Below, piece by piece: positions 55,730-64,000 of a stretch of DNA of 64,000 bases. Below the pieces are notes generated by a model. That model saw only the letters and a program-made list of their open reading frames with translations. It did not search any database and was not told the origin of the DNA. The first letter of the stretch is position 1; every line of letters starts with the position of its first letter. A program made the translations under genes and the position numbers. The DNA is from Nitrospirota bacterium. Lineage in GTDB: Bacteria; Nitrospirota; JACRHJ01. Location of the stretch: contig JAJYHX010000003.1 of NCBI GenBank assembly GCA_021784575.1, positions 62,001 to 126,000 on the forward strand, in the 5' to 3' direction.

Positions 55730-57499
55730 CTAAGTTTTATTCGATATTTCCTCTTCTATTTTCCCAATAAACTCGGCCCTCGGCATCGGCCCCAAATCCT
55801 TCCCGTTCCGAAGCCGCACGGCCACAGTGCCCTTCTCCTGCTCCTTGTCCCCCACCACAAGTATATACGGTATCTTCCGGAGCGTCGCCTCCCTTATTTT
55901 GAACCCTATCTTCTCGTTCCGGATGTCCGCCTCCGCACGGACGCCTGCGGCCTTAAGCTCGTCCACGGCCTGCTTTGCGTATGCCTCCTGCCTGCCCGTA
56001 ATCGTGCAGACAACGGCCTGAACGGGCGAGAGCCACACGGGAAAAGCCCCGGCGTAGTGCTCGATAAGCACACCGAAAAATCTCTCAAGCGAACCCATCA
56101 GCGCGCGGTGGATCATTATTGGCTGGCGGGCATTCCCGTCTTCCGCGATATACTCGACCCCGAAGCGCTCCGGGAGGTTGAAGTCCACCTGAATTGTCGT
56201 GCACTGCCAGGAGCGGCCAAGCACGTCTTTTATCTTGATGTCTATCTTGGGGCCGTAGAAAACGCCTTCGCCCGGGTCTATGGAGTAATCAAGACCTTTT
56301 TTCTCCAGGGCGCTCTTCAGCGCCTCCGTTGCCCTGTCCCAGTTCTCCTGCGTGCCTACGGACTTTTCCGGCTGGGTGGAGAGATATATGTCGTATTCCG
56401 AAAACCCGAAGGTCTTGAGCACGAACAGCGTAAAGTCCAGGACCTTGAATATTTCGTCCTGTATCTGGGCCGGCGCGCAGAATATGTGGGCATCGTCCTG
56501 CGTAAAACCCCTGACGCGCATAAGCCCGTGCAGCGTGCCGGAGCGCTCGAAACGGTATACCGTCCCGAGCTCCGCCCAGCGTATCGGTAGCTCCCTGTAG
56601 CTGCGCATCCTGGACTTGTATATCGCTATGTGGAACGGGCAGTTCATGGGCTTTATCTCATACTCCTGCCCTTCCACCTCCATGGGCGAATACATGCTTT
56701 CGCGGTAGAAGTCCCAGTGGCCGCTCCTCTTCCAGAGGTCGAGCTTCGCCATGTGCGGGGTGTATACAAGCTCGTAGCCGCTTTTTACGTGCTCCGCCTT
56801 CCAGAAATCTTCTATTACGCGCCGCACCACGGCGCCTCTCGGGTGCCAGAGTATGAGACCGGGCCCGGTTTCCTCTTCGTAAGAGAAAAGCTCAAGCTCT
56901 TTCCCAAGCTTCCTGTGGTCGCGTTTCTTTATCTCCTCGAGGCGGTCGAGGTAGCCCTTCAACTGTTCCTTGTCCTGCCATGCCGTGCCGTATATGCGCT
57001 GGAGCATCCGGTTGTGCTCGTCGCCGCGCCAGTACGCGCCGGCGGAACTGAGGAGCTTGAACGCCTTTATGCAGCCCGTGGAAGGGACGTGCGGGCCGCG
57101 GCAGAGGTCTATAAAACCGCCCTGGTCGTAAAGGGATACGGTATCGGCGTCAATCCCGTTTATGATTTCGACCTTATAAGGCTCGCCCATCTCCGCAAAC
57201 AGTTTCGCGGCGTCCGCCCTGGACATCTCCCTGCGGACAAACGGCTTGTCGGCCCTGATTATCTCGGACATCCGGCCTTCAATTTTTTCAAGGTCCTCCG
57301 GCGTAAAGCCCCTCTCGTAGTCGAAGTCGTAGTAGAAGCCGTCTTCGATTGCCGGGCCTATAGTTACCTTCGCCTCCGGATAAAGGTCTTTAACCGCCTG
57401 GGCCATTATGTGCGACGCGCTGTGGCGGTAGATTTCCTTGCCTTCCTGAGAATCGAGGCTTATCTCTTTTTCAGTGCCATCCGGCAGATTAATCCGCAT
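55730..57499 (-). CDS. thrS: Threonyl-tRNA synthetase lacking most of the TGS domain
   Basis: ThrRS (589 residues from ATG 57497-57499; an in-frame TTG six codons earlier is less likely, being in the GGAGAG ribosome-binding site). The editing domain has HSASH (H26, H30) and CRGPH (C133, H137). The class II core has zinc ligands C287 (PMNCPFH) and H338 (QDDAHIF), and the third in MIHRAL. A normal bacterial ThrRS has a ~62-residue TGS domain before the editing domain; here only about 17 residues ([12 protein letters not shown]) remain. It leads the infC-rpmI-rplT operon. Confidence 0.95.
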   Translation of the reverse strand: MRINLPDGTEKEISLDSQEGKEIYRHSASHIMAQAVKDLYPEAKVTIGPAIEDGFYYDFDYERGFTPEDLEKIEGRMSEIIRADKPFVRREMSRADAAKLFAEMGEPYKVEIINGIDADTVSLYDQGGFIDLCRGPHVPSTGCIKAFKLLSSAGAYWRGDEHNRMLQRIYGTAWQDKEQLKGYLDRLEEIKKRDHRKLGKELELFSYEEETGPGLILWHPRGAVVRRVIEDFWKAEHVKSGYELVYTPHMAKLDLWKRSGHWDFYRESMYSPMEVEGQEYEIKPMNCPFHIAIYKSRMRSYRELPIRWAELGTVYRFERSGTLHGLMRVRGFTQDDAHIFCAPAQIQDEIFKVLDFTLFVLKTFGFSEYDIYLSTQPEKSVGTQENWDRATEALKSALEKKGLDYSIDPGEGVFYGPKIDIKIKDVLGRSWQCTTIQVDFNLPERFGVEYIAEDGNARQPIMIHRALMGSLERFFGVLIEHYAGAFPVWLSPVQAVVCTITGRQEAYAKQAVDELKAAGVRAEADIRNEKIGFKIREATLRKIPYILVVGDKEQEKGTVAVRLRNGKDLGPMPRAEFIGKIEEEISNKT

Positions 57500-57578
57500 C
57501 CTGAAATCGCTCTCCAAAAATTAAAAAAGGCATCAATGGAAGGAATACCCTTCTAATGACGCCCCGGCGAAATTGCGA

Positions 57579-57608
57579 GTTTTACAACTGAAAATGCCCC
57601 AAAGTCAA
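57579..57608 (-). promoter_or_regulatory. Candidate promoter for thrS-infC-rpmI-rplT
   Basis: Minus-strand TTGACT (57603-57608) and TAAAAC (57579-57584), 18-bp spacer, about 75 bp before the thrS start. A second candidate (TTGACA at 57677-57682, TAATGT at 57653-57658, 18 bp apart) lies further upstream. No T-box was recognised in the leader. Confidence 0.5.
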
Positions 57609-57745
57609 TAAAATAAATCCCCCCGCCCGCAAACACTTGCGGATTTACTTCAACATTACCAGCAAACCGGAGACGTTGTCAAGCCTTTTCGTGTAGTTAG
57701 CAAGAAGAACTGCCCGGCCGCCCGGAACTACACACGCCACGGGTA

Positions 57746-57820
57746 TGGTAGGCGCGGGCGGTTTCGAACCGCCGACCTCTTGCGTGTCAAGCAAGCGCTC
57801 TCCCCCTGAGCTACGCGCCT
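57746..57820 (-). tRNA. trnV: tRNA-Val (anticodon GAC)
   Basis: Minus-strand cloverleaf with AGGCGCG / CGCGCCT acceptor arms, anticodon stem CTTGC/GCAAG with loop TTGACAC giving GAC, TTCGAAA T-loop and encoded CCA. It stands alone. Confidence 0.96.
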
Positions 57821-57841
57821 TCGATATTCGTGCAGGAGCAG

Positions 57842-57870
57842 ATTGTAAATTCAAGCAGTCTTTTTGTCAA
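57842..57870 (-). promoter_or_regulatory. Sigma-70 promoter for tRNA-Val
   Basis: Minus-strand TTGACA (57865-57870) and TACAAT (57842-57847) with a 17-bp spacer; the start falls near 57835, about 15 bp before the tRNA. Confidence 0.8.
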
Positions 57871-57925
57871 GCCATAAAAGGGACGGCGGGACGAAAACAT
57901 GCCCTGACCGCTTACATCACAAGAA

Positions 57926-57991
57926 GGGCCGACACATGGTCGGCCCCTGAGATTGTCTTTCGGATAAAAGGGCCGACACATGGGCCGGCCC
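57926..57991. repeat. Tandem palindromes GGGCCGAC-ACATG-GTCGGCCC
   Basis: Two copies, 57926-57946 and 57970-57991, 44 bp apart, each an eight-base stem with a five-base loop; the second has one G-U-type change. They share flanking AAG and CCTG. On the minus strand the second is followed by TTTTAT, so the pair could terminate hup transcription. Confidence 0.75.
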
Positions 57992-58013
57992 CTGCTGACC
58001 CGGCGTCGCCGGT

Positions 58014-58286
58014 TTACTTTATTGCGTCCTTGAGAGCCTTGCCCGCGCTGAACCTTGGCACCTTGGCGGCAGCGATCTTTATTGTCTCGCCGGTCTTGGG
58101 GTTCCTGCCCTTCCTTGCTTTCCTCTTGGTTACAGAGAAAGTGCCGAACCCGACAAGGGATACCTTCTGGCCCTTCTTCAGCGACGCCTTTACGGAGTCA
58201 AGACAGGCCGCAAGGGCTTTGCCGGCAGCCGCCTTGCTGATGTCGGCTGAATCTGCCATCTTCTCGATTAATTCCGCTTTCGTCAT
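58014..58286 (-). CDS. hup: HU-type DNA-binding protein
   Basis: HU/IHF family nucleoid protein (90 residues): [21 protein letters not shown] helices, [11 protein letters not shown] and the DNA-wrapping arm [26 protein letters not shown] with the intercalating proline (NPKTG). Single gene with its own promoter; hairpin repeats follow. Confidence 0.96.
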   Translation of the reverse strand: MTKAELIEKMADSADISKAAAGKALAACLDSVKASLKKGQKVSLVGFGTFSVTKRKARKGRNPKTGETIKIAAAKVPRFSAGKALKDAIK

Positions 58287-58350
58287 TGGTGTATCCTCCT
58301 TTCTTATGGAAATCGGATTACTGGATTTAGTGCCCCAAAAATGATGAAGA

Positions 58351-58379
58351 AGTATCTCTTACGGATGCCCGATTGTCAA
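58351..58379 (-). promoter_or_regulatory. Sigma-70 promoter for hup
   Basis: Minus-strand TTGACA (58374-58379) and GATACT (58351-58356) with a 17-bp spacer. The -35 box overlaps the last bases of the NtrC-type gene. An AGGAGG ribosome-binding site lies before hup. Confidence 0.7.
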
Positions 58380-59812
58380 GGATTTTTTTTATTCGGTATA
58401 CGCAGCTCGAATATTTTTTTACGGAGGGTGTTCCGGTTAATGCCGAGGAGGTCTGCGGCTTTCAACTGATTGTAGTTGGTTTCGGAAAGCGCGCTTATGA
58501 TAAGCGGCCTTTCGGCGAGCGCGATTACGGAGTCGTAAAGGTCGCTTTTCCCAAGCTTCTTGGTCTTCTTCAAAAACGAGTGTATACGCTCTTCGAGGAG
58601 GCCCTCGAAGGTTATTCCGCCGCTGATCCTGATTCCCTCCTTCTCGCCCTTCATCAGGACTTCCAGGTCTTCCGGCAGTATTGCCATCGAACTCGAAAGC
58701 ACTACCGCGCGCTTTATGCAGTTCTCAAGCTCCCGCACGTTTCCGGGCCAGTCGTATTCCATCAGGCGCTTCAGCGCCTTTGGCGTTATCTGTTTTTTCG
58801 GCGCGCCGAGCTCCTGCGCGGTCTTCTCGATGAAGTGTTCCGCGAGCGCGGGAACGTCCTCCTTTCTCATCCTCAGGGACGGGAGGTGCAGGCTCACCAC
58901 GTTAAGGCGGTAGAAGAGATCTTCGCGGAATTTGCCGGCGGCCACCGCCTCTTCAAGCTCCCTGTGAGTCGCCGCGATTATCCGCACGTCCGCCTTGAGC
59001 GTCACGGTAGAGCCGACGCGCTCGAACTCCCTCTCCTGCAGCGCCCGAAGGAGTTTCGCCTGAAGGTTTAAGTCCATATCACCTATTTCGTCAAGGAAAA
59101 GTGTCCCGCCCGCCGCCTGCTCGAACTTGCCGATTTTCCTTGCCACCGCGCCCGTGAAGGCCCCCTTTTCGTGCCCGAAGAGCTCGGACTCCATAAGCTC
59201 CCTTGGTATCGCCGCGGAATTTACCACCACGAACGGCCCCGCGACACGCTTGCTGTGCGCATGAATCGCCCGCGCTATAAGCTCCTTGCCGGTCCCGGAC
59301 TCGCCCGTGATAAGCACCGTAACGTCCGTGCCCGCGACGCGCCCGACGTCCTTGAATATCTCCCGCATCGACGGCGCCTGGCCGATAATCTGCCCGACCT
59401 CGTAACGCTCCCGGAGCGACGCCTTAAGGTTCTCCACCTCCGCCGCCATCGCCCGGTTGTCCATTGCGCGCGCGGCCAGGAGCTTCACTTCCTCCACGTC
59501 GAAAGGCTTGGTGATATAGTCGAACGCGCCGAGTTTCATGGCCTCGATGGCGGTGCTCATAGTGCCCTGGGCGGTCATCATAATCACGCAGGTGTCGATT
59601 TCCGCCTCCTTCATCTGCCTGAGCGCCGAAAGGCCGTCCAGCCCCGGCATCCTTATGTCCATGAACGCAATGGGATATTCTCCCTTCTTCAAGAGAGAAA
59701 GCCCGGTATTGCCGTCCCTCGCCTCCTGGACTTCGTATCCCTCTTTCGTCAGGGCCTTGTTCAGGACAAAGCGTATCGAGTCGTCGTCGTCAATTATCAG
59801 GATTTTCTGCAT
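58376..59812 (-). CDS. NtrC-family sigma-54-dependent response regulator
   Basis: A 478-residue activator: receiver domain (1-120; acidic DDDD, phospho-acceptor D52, TAQ and the conserved K in TKPF), AAA+ sigma-54 interaction domain (GESGTGKE Walker A, GAFTGA loop, FLDEIGDMD Walker B, R-finger region FREDLFYRLNV), and a Fis-type helix-turn-helix at the C-terminus (YNQLKAADLLGINRNTLRKK). The C-terminal domain is close to that of NtrC. No histidine kinase gene is adjacent, so it is an orphan here and its signal is unknown. Confidence 0.92.
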   Translation of the reverse strand: MQKILIIDDDDSIRFVLNKALTKEGYEVQEARDGNTGLSLLKKGEYPIAFMDIRMPGLDGLSALRQMKEAEIDTCVIMMTAQGTMSTAIEAMKLGAFDYITKPFDVEEVKLLAARAMDNRAMAAEVENLKASLRERYEVGQIIGQAPSMREIFKDVGRVAGTDVTVLITGESGTGKELIARAIHAHSKRVAGPFVVVNSAAIPRELMESELFGHEKGAFTGAVARKIGKFEQAAGGTLFLDEIGDMDLNLQAKLLRALQEREFERVGSTVTLKADVRIIAATHRELEEAVAAGKFREDLFYRLNVVSLHLPSLRMRKEDVPALAEHFIEKTAQELGAPKKQITPKALKRLMEYDWPGNVRELENCIKRAVVLSSSMAILPEDLEVLMKGEKEGIRISGGITFEGLLEERIHSFLKKTKKLGKSDLYDSVIALAERPLIISALSETNYNQLKAADLLGINRNTLRKKIFELRIPNKKNP

Positions 59813-59843
59813 CTATGCCCCGTTGTTTTATGAATAGCATTCA

Positions 59844-59872
59844 ATAGTATTTTTTTATTATACTCCTGTCAA
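59844..59872 (-). promoter_or_regulatory. Candidate promoter for the NtrC-type gene
   Basis: Minus-strand TTGACA (59867-59872) and TACTAT (59844-59849) with a 17-bp spacer, about 30 bp upstream of the start codon. A TATAAT within the spacer is too close to this -35 box. The rest of the 195-bp divergent gap to leuS is AT-rich, without a convincing leuS promoter. Confidence 0.5.
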
Positions 59873-60007
59873 CACAATTCTGCACATTTTTTAGGCAATT
59901 ATTATCTCGGCATTCCGCCTCTTTATTCTTGCCTCAGGATTGTTAACGTGGTAAATTATATTGTTTTGGTTTAATCATGGACGAATTTTCCGGAGGTTTG
60001 CAGCCCC

Positions 60008-62491
60008 GTGGACGAAAAATACAACCCCAAGACCGTAGAAGCGAAATGGCAGAAACGCTGGGAGGAAAACCAGTCGTTCAAGGTCTCCGAAGACCATGAA
60101 AAAACGAAATATTACGTGCTCGAGATGTTCCCCTACCCGTCCGGGAAGATCCACATGGGGCATGTCAGGAACTACTCCATAGGAGACGTTGTCGCGCGCT
60201 ACAAGAGAATGCGCGGCTATAACGTCCTGCACCCGATGGGGTGGGATTCCTTCGGTCTCCCCGCCGAGAACGCCGCAATAAAGCACGGAATCCACCCGCA
60301 CAAGTGGACGCTTGAGAACATCGCCTACATGCGAGACCAGCTAAAGAAGATGGGACTCAGCTACGACTGGTCACGCGAGGTAACGACATGCCTTCCGGAG
60401 TATTACAGGTGGAACCAGCTTTTCTTCCTGAGGATGCTGGAAAAAGGTCTGGCATACAAGAAACTCGGAAGCGTGAACTGGTGCGAGTCCTGCAATACCG
60501 TGCTTGCGAACGAGCAGGTGGAAGACGGCAGGTGCTGGCGGTGCGAGTCGGAAGTCCGGCAGAAAGAGCTCCCGCAGTGGTTCTTCAAGATTACCGCATA
60601 CGCCGAGGAGCTGCTCGAATACCTCGACAAGCTTCCGGGATGGCCGGAGCGCGTCCTGACGATGCAGAGGAACTGGATAGGCAAGTCCGTCGGATGCGGG
60701 ATTGATTTCAGGGTCGAAAACGTGCCGGGGGTCGATAAAATCACCGTGTTCACCACGCGCGCGGATACCCTTTTCGGCGCGACTTTCATGTCCATCGCGC
60801 CTGAACACCCGCTTGTGAGAGAGCTTATTAAAGGGAAGCCGCAGGAAACGCAAGTTCTGGAATTCATAGAAAAAGTCAAAAAGACCAACAAGATAGAAAG
60901 AACCGCCGAAACCGGCGAAAAAGAGGGTATCTTCACCGGCGCATACGCGATAAACCCCGTAACGGATGAACCCATACCCATCTGGGCCGCAAATTTCGTC
61001 CTCGCGGAATACGGCACCGGCGCCGTGATGGCCGTCCCGGCGCATGACGAGCGGGATTTCCAGTTTGCAAAAAAATACGGCCTGCCGATAAAAGTCGTAA
61101 TCCAGCCGAAGGACGAAAGTCTCGATCCTGCAACGATGCAGGCGGCATATGTTGACGAAGGGATAATGACGTCATCGGGCCGGTTCGACGGCACGCATAA
61201 TGTCGAAGGGAAAGAGAAGGTCGCGGACTATCTACAGTCCCGGGGCATAGGGGAAAAGACCGTAAACTACCGCCTGAGGGACTGGGGAATCTCGCGCCAG
61301 CGCTACTGGGGCACGCCGATACCTGTAATTTACTGCGATAAATGCGGCGCTGTGCCGGTGCCGGAAAAAGACCTGCCCGTGCTCCTTCCGACGGACGTGA
61401 AATTCACGGGCAAGGGCGCATCGCCGCTTACGACGTCGAAGGAGTTCCTGAGCGTTAAATGCCCTGTTTGCGGGGCGGACGCCGCGAGAGAGACGGACAC
61501 TATGGACACCTTCGTGGACTCCTCGTGGTATTTCCTGCGTTATACCGGCTGGGACAATAACTCGCCGTTTAAAAAAGGGAACGCGAATTACTGGCTGGCC
61601 GGCGGCGTTGACCAGTACATCGGCGGGATCGAACATGCAGTCCTGCATCTTTTATATTCGAGGTTTTTCACCAAGGTCATCCGGGATCTCGGCCTTTCCG
61701 GGACGGACGAGCCGTTCAGGAACCTCCTGACCCAGGGGATGGTTATAAAAGACGGGGCGAAGATGTCCAAGTCCAAGGGCAACGTGGTGGACCCGGACGA
61801 GCTGATACGCGAATACGGCGCGGACACGGCGAGGCTATTTTCCCTGTTCGCGTCGCCGCCGGAGAAGGACCTTGAGTGGTCAGACCAGGGCGTGGACGGT
61901 TCTTTCCGGTTCCTTTCGCGGATTTTTCGCTTTGTTCACGAGAACCTGGATACCATAAAATCAGCCGGAACACCGTCCGAACATGCCTCCGCAAACGCAA
62001 AAAACCTGCGCCGCGCCACCCACAAAACCATAAAAAAAGTTACCGACGACATGGAAGACAGGTTCCATTTCAATACCGCCATCGCCTCGATAATGGAGCT
62101 TGTTAACGCGCTCTACCAGTTCGAGCCGGGCAAGGGAGACCCTGAAGACAAGGCCGCCCTGCGCGAGGCCGCGGAGGTTTTAATCCTCCTTATCTCGCCG
62201 TTTGCTCCGCACATGGCAGCCGAATTATGGGAGGCGCTGGGCAAGAATACGCCGATTGAGAACGTCCCGTGGCCCGCATTCGACCCTGAGCTTATGAAAG
62301 CCGCCGAAGCGCTCGTTGTCGTGCAGGTGAACGGGAAGGTGCGGGACAGGATAACGGTTCCGGCGCAGTCGGACGACGATTACGTGAAAAAGACCGCGCT
62401 TTCGCTGGAGAAGGTAAGGCAGTTCCTTGGCGGCAAGGAGCCGAAGAAGGTCATATACGTGAAATCGAAGCTCGTTAATATCGTGGTGTAA
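60008..62491 (+). CDS. leuS: Leucyl-tRNA synthetase
   Basis: LeuRS (827 residues), class I. The HIGH-type motif is HMGH (49-52) in [11 protein letters not shown] and the KMSKS motif is KMSKSKGN near 584; the zinc/editing region includes [23 protein letters not shown] and [16 protein letters not shown]. The start is GTG at 60008 with GGAGG 11 bases upstream; the usual N-terminus ([16 protein letters not shown]) follows directly. It heads leuS-lptE-holA, a common order. Confidence 0.97.
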   Translation: MDEKYNPKTVEAKWQKRWEENQSFKVSEDHEKTKYYVLEMFPYPSGKIHMGHVRNYSIGDVVARYKRMRGYNVLHPMGWDSFGLPAENAAIKHGIHPHKWTLENIAYMRDQLKKMGLSYDWSREVTTCLPEYYRWNQLFFLRMLEKGLAYKKLGSVNWCESCNTVLANEQVEDGRCWRCESEVRQKELPQWFFKITAYAEELLEYLDKLPGWPERVLTMQRNWIGKSVGCGIDFRVENVPGVDKITVFTTRADTLFGATFMSIAPEHPLVRELIKGKPQETQVLEFIEKVKKTNKIERTAETGEKEGIFTGAYAINPVTDEPIPIWAANFVLAEYGTGAVMAVPAHDERDFQFAKKYGLPIKVVIQPKDESLDPATMQAAYVDEGIMTSSGRFDGTHNVEGKEKVADYLQSRGIGEKTVNYRLRDWGISRQRYWGTPIPVIYCDKCGAVPVPEKDLPVLLPTDVKFTGKGASPLTTSKEFLSVKCPVCGADAARETDTMDTFVDSSWYFLRYTGWDNNSPFKKGNANYWLAGGVDQYIGGIEHAVLHLLYSRFFTKVIRDLGLSGTDEPFRNLLTQGMVIKDGAKMSKSKGNVVDPDELIREYGADTARLFSLFASPPEKDLEWSDQGVDGSFRFLSRIFRFVHENLDTIKSAGTPSEHASANAKNLRRATHKTIKKVTDDMEDRFHFNTAIASIMELVNALYQFEPGKGDPEDKAALREAAEVLILLISPFAPHMAAELWEALGKNTPIENVPWPAFDPELMKAAEALVVVQVNGKVRDRITVPAQSDDDYVKKTALSLEKVRQFLGGKEPKKVIYVKSKLVNIVV

Positions 62492-62517
62492 CTGTCGGGA
62501 AAGACAAAGCATAAACC

Positions 62518-63030
62518 ATGAAGAAAATAATATCCATCCTTCTTCTCATCACCCTGCCCGCCTGCGGCTACCAGCTTGCAGGCAGAGGCGCGGGCACGGG
62601 GAAAACCGCCGGAAAATACAAGGTCTTCGTCAGGATGTTCCGGAACGATTCGTGGGAGCCTTTGGTGGAGAAGGACGTGACGGCGGCGTTGAAAGATGAG
62701 ATCGCCATCGACGGACGCTGGATGCTTACGGATAAAGACAACGCGGATATACTCGTGGACGGCAGTGTAAAGAAAGTCGAACTCGAACCTCTCTCGTACG
62801 ACCAGCAGGAGAGGATACTTGAGTATCGGCTTGTAATGCACATGGACGTGGAGGTATCCAACATAAAAACAAAGAAGGTAATCTGGAAGAAAAACGACTT
62901 CACTTCGTTTGCCGATTACCGGGTTACCGTGGACGTCACCAAGAGCAAGATCCGCAAGGAAGAGGCCATAAAATACGCCTCCAAACGCTTTGCGGAGGAT
63001 TTTATAATCCGGGTGCTGGATACGTTCTGA
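62518..63030 (+). CDS. lptE: LPS-assembly lipoprotein LptE
   Basis: A 170-residue lipoprotein with lipobox LPAC (C16), followed by the LptE-type GYQLAGRG. LptE plugs the LptD barrel that inserts lipopolysaccharide in the outer membrane. The sequence is otherwise poorly conserved; the call rests on size, the CGYQL start and location between leuS and holA. Its stop overlaps the holA start (TGATG). Confidence 0.88.
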   Translation: MKKIISILLLITLPACGYQLAGRGAGTGKTAGKYKVFVRMFRNDSWEPLVEKDVTAALKDEIAIDGRWMLTDKDNADILVDGSVKKVELEPLSYDQQERILEYRLVMHMDVEVSNIKTKKVIWKKNDFTSFADYRVTVDVTKSKIRKEEAIKYASKRFAEDFIIRVLDTF

Positions 63031-64000
63031 TGAATAAGTCCATTACACATAAGGCCCTTTTCGACCACCTCGACAAGTGCCGGCCCGGCCTCTCGACCGG
63101 CGGCGGATCATTGGCCCCGGTATATCTTTTTACCGGCGAGGAACTTTATTTTGCCGACAGGGCGCTCGCCGTAATCACGGACAAGGCCCTTGCGGGCGCG
63201 CCAAGGGATTTCAATCTCGACGTCTTCTACGGCAGGGACACAAAGGCGGCGGATGTTGCGGCGCAGGCATCCACGCTCCCCATGATGGCGGACAGGCGCC
63301 TTGTCATACTCAAAGAAGCGGACAAACTCCGGGACTTCAGGGAATTAAAGGAATATCTAAAAGCGCCGTCGCAGGACTGCGTCTTAATCCTCCTCGCAAT
63401 GGGCGCGGACCGCTCTAAGGAACGGACTCTTTCGGACATGCTCCCGGATAGCGCCGTTTTCGCGCATTTCTGGCGCCCGCGGGATTACGAAATACCGGAC
63501 ATTGTCCAGAAACTTGCCCGCGCGTCCGGTTTTACCATAGACCGTGGCGCAGTGGCATACCTTTCCGAGGCCCTGTCCGGCAACATAGCCCTGACAGCGG
63601 CGGAGCTTAACAAGGTCTTCAACCTCCTTGGCGAGAGACGGCACATAACGGAGGAAGACGTCCGGGAGTCGGCTGGGGATTTCGGCCTGCCCGCGGTATT
63701 CGAGCTTTCCGATGCGGCGGCGGCAGGGAATGCGCCGAAGGCCGTCGAGACGCTGGAGAAGCTTCTACGGGACGGCGAGGAACCCCTGAAACTTCTTGCT
63801 ATACTCTCCGGGAACTGGCGGAAGATGGCGGCGGGAGAGAAGGCGGCCGGCGGCTGGAGCGGGAACAAATCTCCCGCAAGGAAACTGCCGGACGGCGAAA
63901 TCGTCCGGGCCTTCGGCTGCTTGATGAAGGCGGACCGGGAGCTTAAAGGTTCCCCCGTGCCGCCGAGACTTGTCATGGAGCGTCTTGTGCTGGAGCTTTC
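63030..64000 (+). CDS. holA: DNA polymerase III subunit delta (partial)
   Basis: HolA opens the beta clamp within the clamp loader. From the ATG at 63030-63032 the frame is open to the window end (323 residues): MNKSITHKALFDHLDK, then APVYLFTGEELYFADRAL (the conserved LxGEExxL region), TLPMMADRRLVILKEADKL, and the later LAILSGNWRKMAAGEKA. The last few residues are missing. The start overlaps the lptE stop, so the two are translationally coupled. Confidence 0.92.
   Translation, partial: MNKSITHKALFDHLDKCRPGLSTGGGSLAPVYLFTGEELYFADRALAVITDKALAGAPRDFNLDVFYGRDTKAADVAAQASTLPMMADRRLVILKEADKLRDFRELKEYLKAPSQDCVLILLAMGADRSKERTLSDMLPDSAVFAHFWRPRDYEIPDIVQKLARASGFTIDRGAVAYLSEALSGNIALTAAELNKVFNLLGERRHITEEDVRESAGDFGLPAVFELSDAAAAGNAPKAVETLEKLLRDGEEPLKLLAILSGNWRKMAAGEKAAGGWSGNKSPARKLPDGEIVRAFGCLMKADRELKGSPVPPRLVMERLVLEL

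Noticed and set aside
57926-57991. CRISPR-like array from the repeated GGGCCGAC units
   Set aside because: Only two units, each a strong hairpin, without uniform spacers or cas genes; no CRISPR array is present elsewhere in the window.

Overview
The window reads as chromosomal sequence from a GC-rich, diderm (Gram-negative) bacterium. Outer-membrane functions are present (LptE, MltA, several lipoproteins with lipoboxes, a LolB-like protein), together with an NtrC-type sigma-54 activator and an NAD-linked molybdenum formate dehydrogenase of the FdsGBA/Nuo-like type. The gene content and the many short dispersed palindromes fit a deltaproteobacterial (Desulfobacterota-like) or neighbouring lineage such as Nitrospirota. 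That placement is an inference from gene content; no 16S rRNA is present.

Region 1 (1-28.6 kb, all on the minus strand) is the translation/transcription super-cluster. In the direction of transcription it begins with tRNA-Tyr, tRNA-Gly, an inserted TPR-metalloprotease gene, tRNA-Thr, tuf, rpmG, tRNA-Trp, secE, nusG, rplK, rplA, rplJ, rplL, rpoB and rpoC, and ends at a strong terminator. A consensus promoter then starts rpsL, rpsG, fusA, a second tuf and the S10/spc genes from rpsJ to rpsE, which is cut by the window edge. The two tuf genes look identical over the coding region only. A 640-bp low-GC non-coding stretch (28.5-29.2 kb) separates this region from the rest.

Region 2 (29.2-34.2 kb, minus) holds mogA/moaB with a MOSC gene, then an overlapping mtnA-chemoreceptor-mltA operon. 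Divergent from mtnA, region 3 (34.4-37.6 kb, plus) is the most unusual part: a six-gene operon encoding a Met/Cys-rich Spy-like secreted protein, a secreted YHS-domain protein, two tandemly duplicated thioredoxin-fold lipoproteins, a CcdA-type electron transporter and a CopZ-like HMA protein. It reads as a periplasmic metal-handling module coupled to a reductant relay.

Region 4 (37.6-49 kb, mostly minus) contains an alpha-solenoid hypothetical protein, the three-subunit formate dehydrogenase, tRNA-Glu and tRNA-Lys, an aminotransferase-serA-purA operon with a long structured leader, and a LolB-like lipoprotein gene. Region 5 (49.2-52.4 kb, plus) is an iron locus: fur, a Fur-box-controlled feoB, and a DtxR-FeoA fusion regulator. 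Region 6 (52.4-57.8 kb, minus) has a DUF362/ferredoxin protein, an unknown Cys/His protein and the thrS-infC-rpmI-rplT operon, where infC starts at AUA and ThrRS lacks most of its TGS domain, followed by tRNA-Val. Region 7 (58-64 kb) has a HU gene, an orphan NtrC-type regulator (both minus) and the plus-strand leuS-lptE-holA operon, with holA cut by the window end.

Promoters are unusually legible here: many transcription units are preceded by TTGAC(A/T)-16 to 18 bp-TATAAT-like pairs, and several end in hairpins followed by a T-run. No CRISPR array, transposase, integrase or rRNA gene was found.
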